A stretch of 64,000 nucleotides of DNA. Source: Legionella gresilensis (GTDB lineage: Bacteria > Pseudomonadota > Gammaproteobacteria > Legionellales > Legionellaceae). Below are positions 63,473 through 64,000 of this stretch, one piece after another. Made by a program: the position numbers and the translations under genes. Location: NCBI RefSeq assembly GCF_900639865.1, contig NZ_CAAAHX010000003.1, positions 1-64,000 on the forward strand, in the 5' to 3' direction. Position 1 is the stretch's first letter. Each line of letters opens with the position of its first letter. The notes beneath the pieces are model-generated. The model did no database searches. It saw only the letters and a program-made list of their open reading frames with translations, and was not told the origin of the DNA.

Positions 63473-64000
63473 TTATACAATTAACGCAGCATAATTTTTA
63501 TTGACCTCAGATTCGGCTACAGGCACAACTCGCTTAGTAATATTATTCGGTACAGCGCCTTGGTATTTATAACAATCAAGAAGGAAGTGTGAGAGTAAGT
63601 AATCTTTTATCTCTTCTACTGTCATAAACTTTTCACTTGAACTAATGTAAGGCTTGGTGACATTTTTACTAACTAAGGTTTCATAATTGCTATAATCTAT
63701 TTCTTCATACAAGGGAAGCATGGCAGGTTTTACCATAAACATATGTTTAAGTTCATAAGCCCTTTCAGTTTCATCTTGAGTCATTAATTCTTCATAGAGC
63801 TTTTCACCAGGTTTTGTTCCTATATATTCAATTTCAATATCATCTGGATTGCGATCAAATTTAGGAGCCACAAGCTCTATCATGGCTGTCGCTAAATCGA
63901 TGATACGCATCACTGGCATCTTTGTAATAAAAACCTCACCACCTTTAGCTAGTAGTGAAGCTTCAATAACTAACTTAACAGCTTCATCTGCAGTCATGAA
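63473..64000 (-). CDS. UDP-GlcNAc 4,6-dehydratase-type enzyme, partial (C-terminal part)
   Basis: The open frame runs off the right end of the window, so the N-terminal half is missing. The visible 175 residues (MTADEAVKLVIEASLLA, FITKMPVMRIIDLA, IGTKPGEKLYEELMT) match the C-terminal domain of FnlA/CapE/PseB-type dehydratases that begin synthesis of deoxyamino sugars such as FucNAc or QuiNAc. It is probably the start, or close to it, of the polysaccharide operon visible here. Confidence 0.88.
   Translation of the reverse strand, partial: FMTADEAVKLVIEASLLAKGGEVFITKMPVMRIIDLATAMIELVAPKFDRNPDDIEIEYIGTKPGEKLYEELMTQDETERAYELKHMFMVKPAMLPLYEEIDYSNYETLVSKNVTKPYISSSEKFMTVEEIKDYLLSHFLLDCYKYQGAVPNNITKRVVPVAESEVNKNYAALIV

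Overview
The window is AT-rich, compact gammaproteobacterial DNA. It best fits Legionella or a close relative in the Legionellales. This rests on the mix of housekeeping genes with eukaryote-like proteins (an F-box/RCC1 protein, a leucine-rich-repeat protein of ribonuclease-inhibitor type) and several lineage-type proteins with long disordered tails. The placement is inference from gene content and base composition; no database search was possible. No rRNA, tRNA, CRISPR array or intact transposase was found.

Layout. (1) 1-4 kb: sequence resembling IS6-family terminal repeats, then three unrecognised genes, one a membrane coiled-coil protein. (2) 4.1-7.4 kb, minus strand: an ABC-2 polysaccharide exporter (Wzm/Wzt type) with a methyltransferase carrying a C-terminal coiled coil. 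(3) 7.6-14.8 kb: a compact arginine operon argC-argJ-argB-argG-argH-argF on the minus strand, with divergent argR. The argC-argR gap carries two tandem pairs of ARG-box-like operators, each pair spaced exactly 21 bp centre to centre. (4) 14.8-18.3 kb: a disordered-tail protein with a paralogue at 43.3 kb, two small unknown genes and a frameshifted glutathione S-transferase. (5) 18.4-23.4 kb: nfrA-like outer-membrane TPR/beta-barrel gene, nfrB-like glycosyltransferase with a c-di-GMP-binding MshEN domain, and convergent wecB; together a candidate c-di-GMP-controlled secreted-glycan system. (6) 23.6-32.2 kb: mixed metabolic genes, lepB, and an exported SAM hydroxide adenosyltransferase-like protein.

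(7) 30.7-44.5 kb is the accessory region. It holds the LRR protein, a nitrilase-fold candidate, a Gln-rich periplasmic coiled coil, a TauD-like dioxygenase, a small membrane protein, an F-box/RCC1 protein in a probable operon with a Cys-His-Asp cysteine-hydrolase candidate, a decayed dioxygenase fragment, an S1/P1 nuclease, and the second paralogue of the disordered-tail family. (8) 44.6-49.8 kb: proB-proA, a YetF-like membrane protein, a GST and dacB.

(9) 50.2-64 kb, almost all minus strand: a surface-polysaccharide cluster. Reading in the direction of transcription it encodes a UDP-HexNAc 4,6-dehydratase (cut by the window end), a UDP-sulfoquinovose-synthase-like enzyme, a Gfo/Idh/MocA oxidoreductase, a medium-chain dehydrogenase, an epimerase, two SGNH-type proteins (one GSCFA), a glycosyltransferase array of three homologous modules over two overlapping genes, a KpsE/CtrB-type co-polymerase and a Wza-type export protein. 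The ABC transporter such a capsule needs is absent from the cluster; the Wzm/Wzt pair at 5.3-7.4 kb could supply it, but that link is conjecture.
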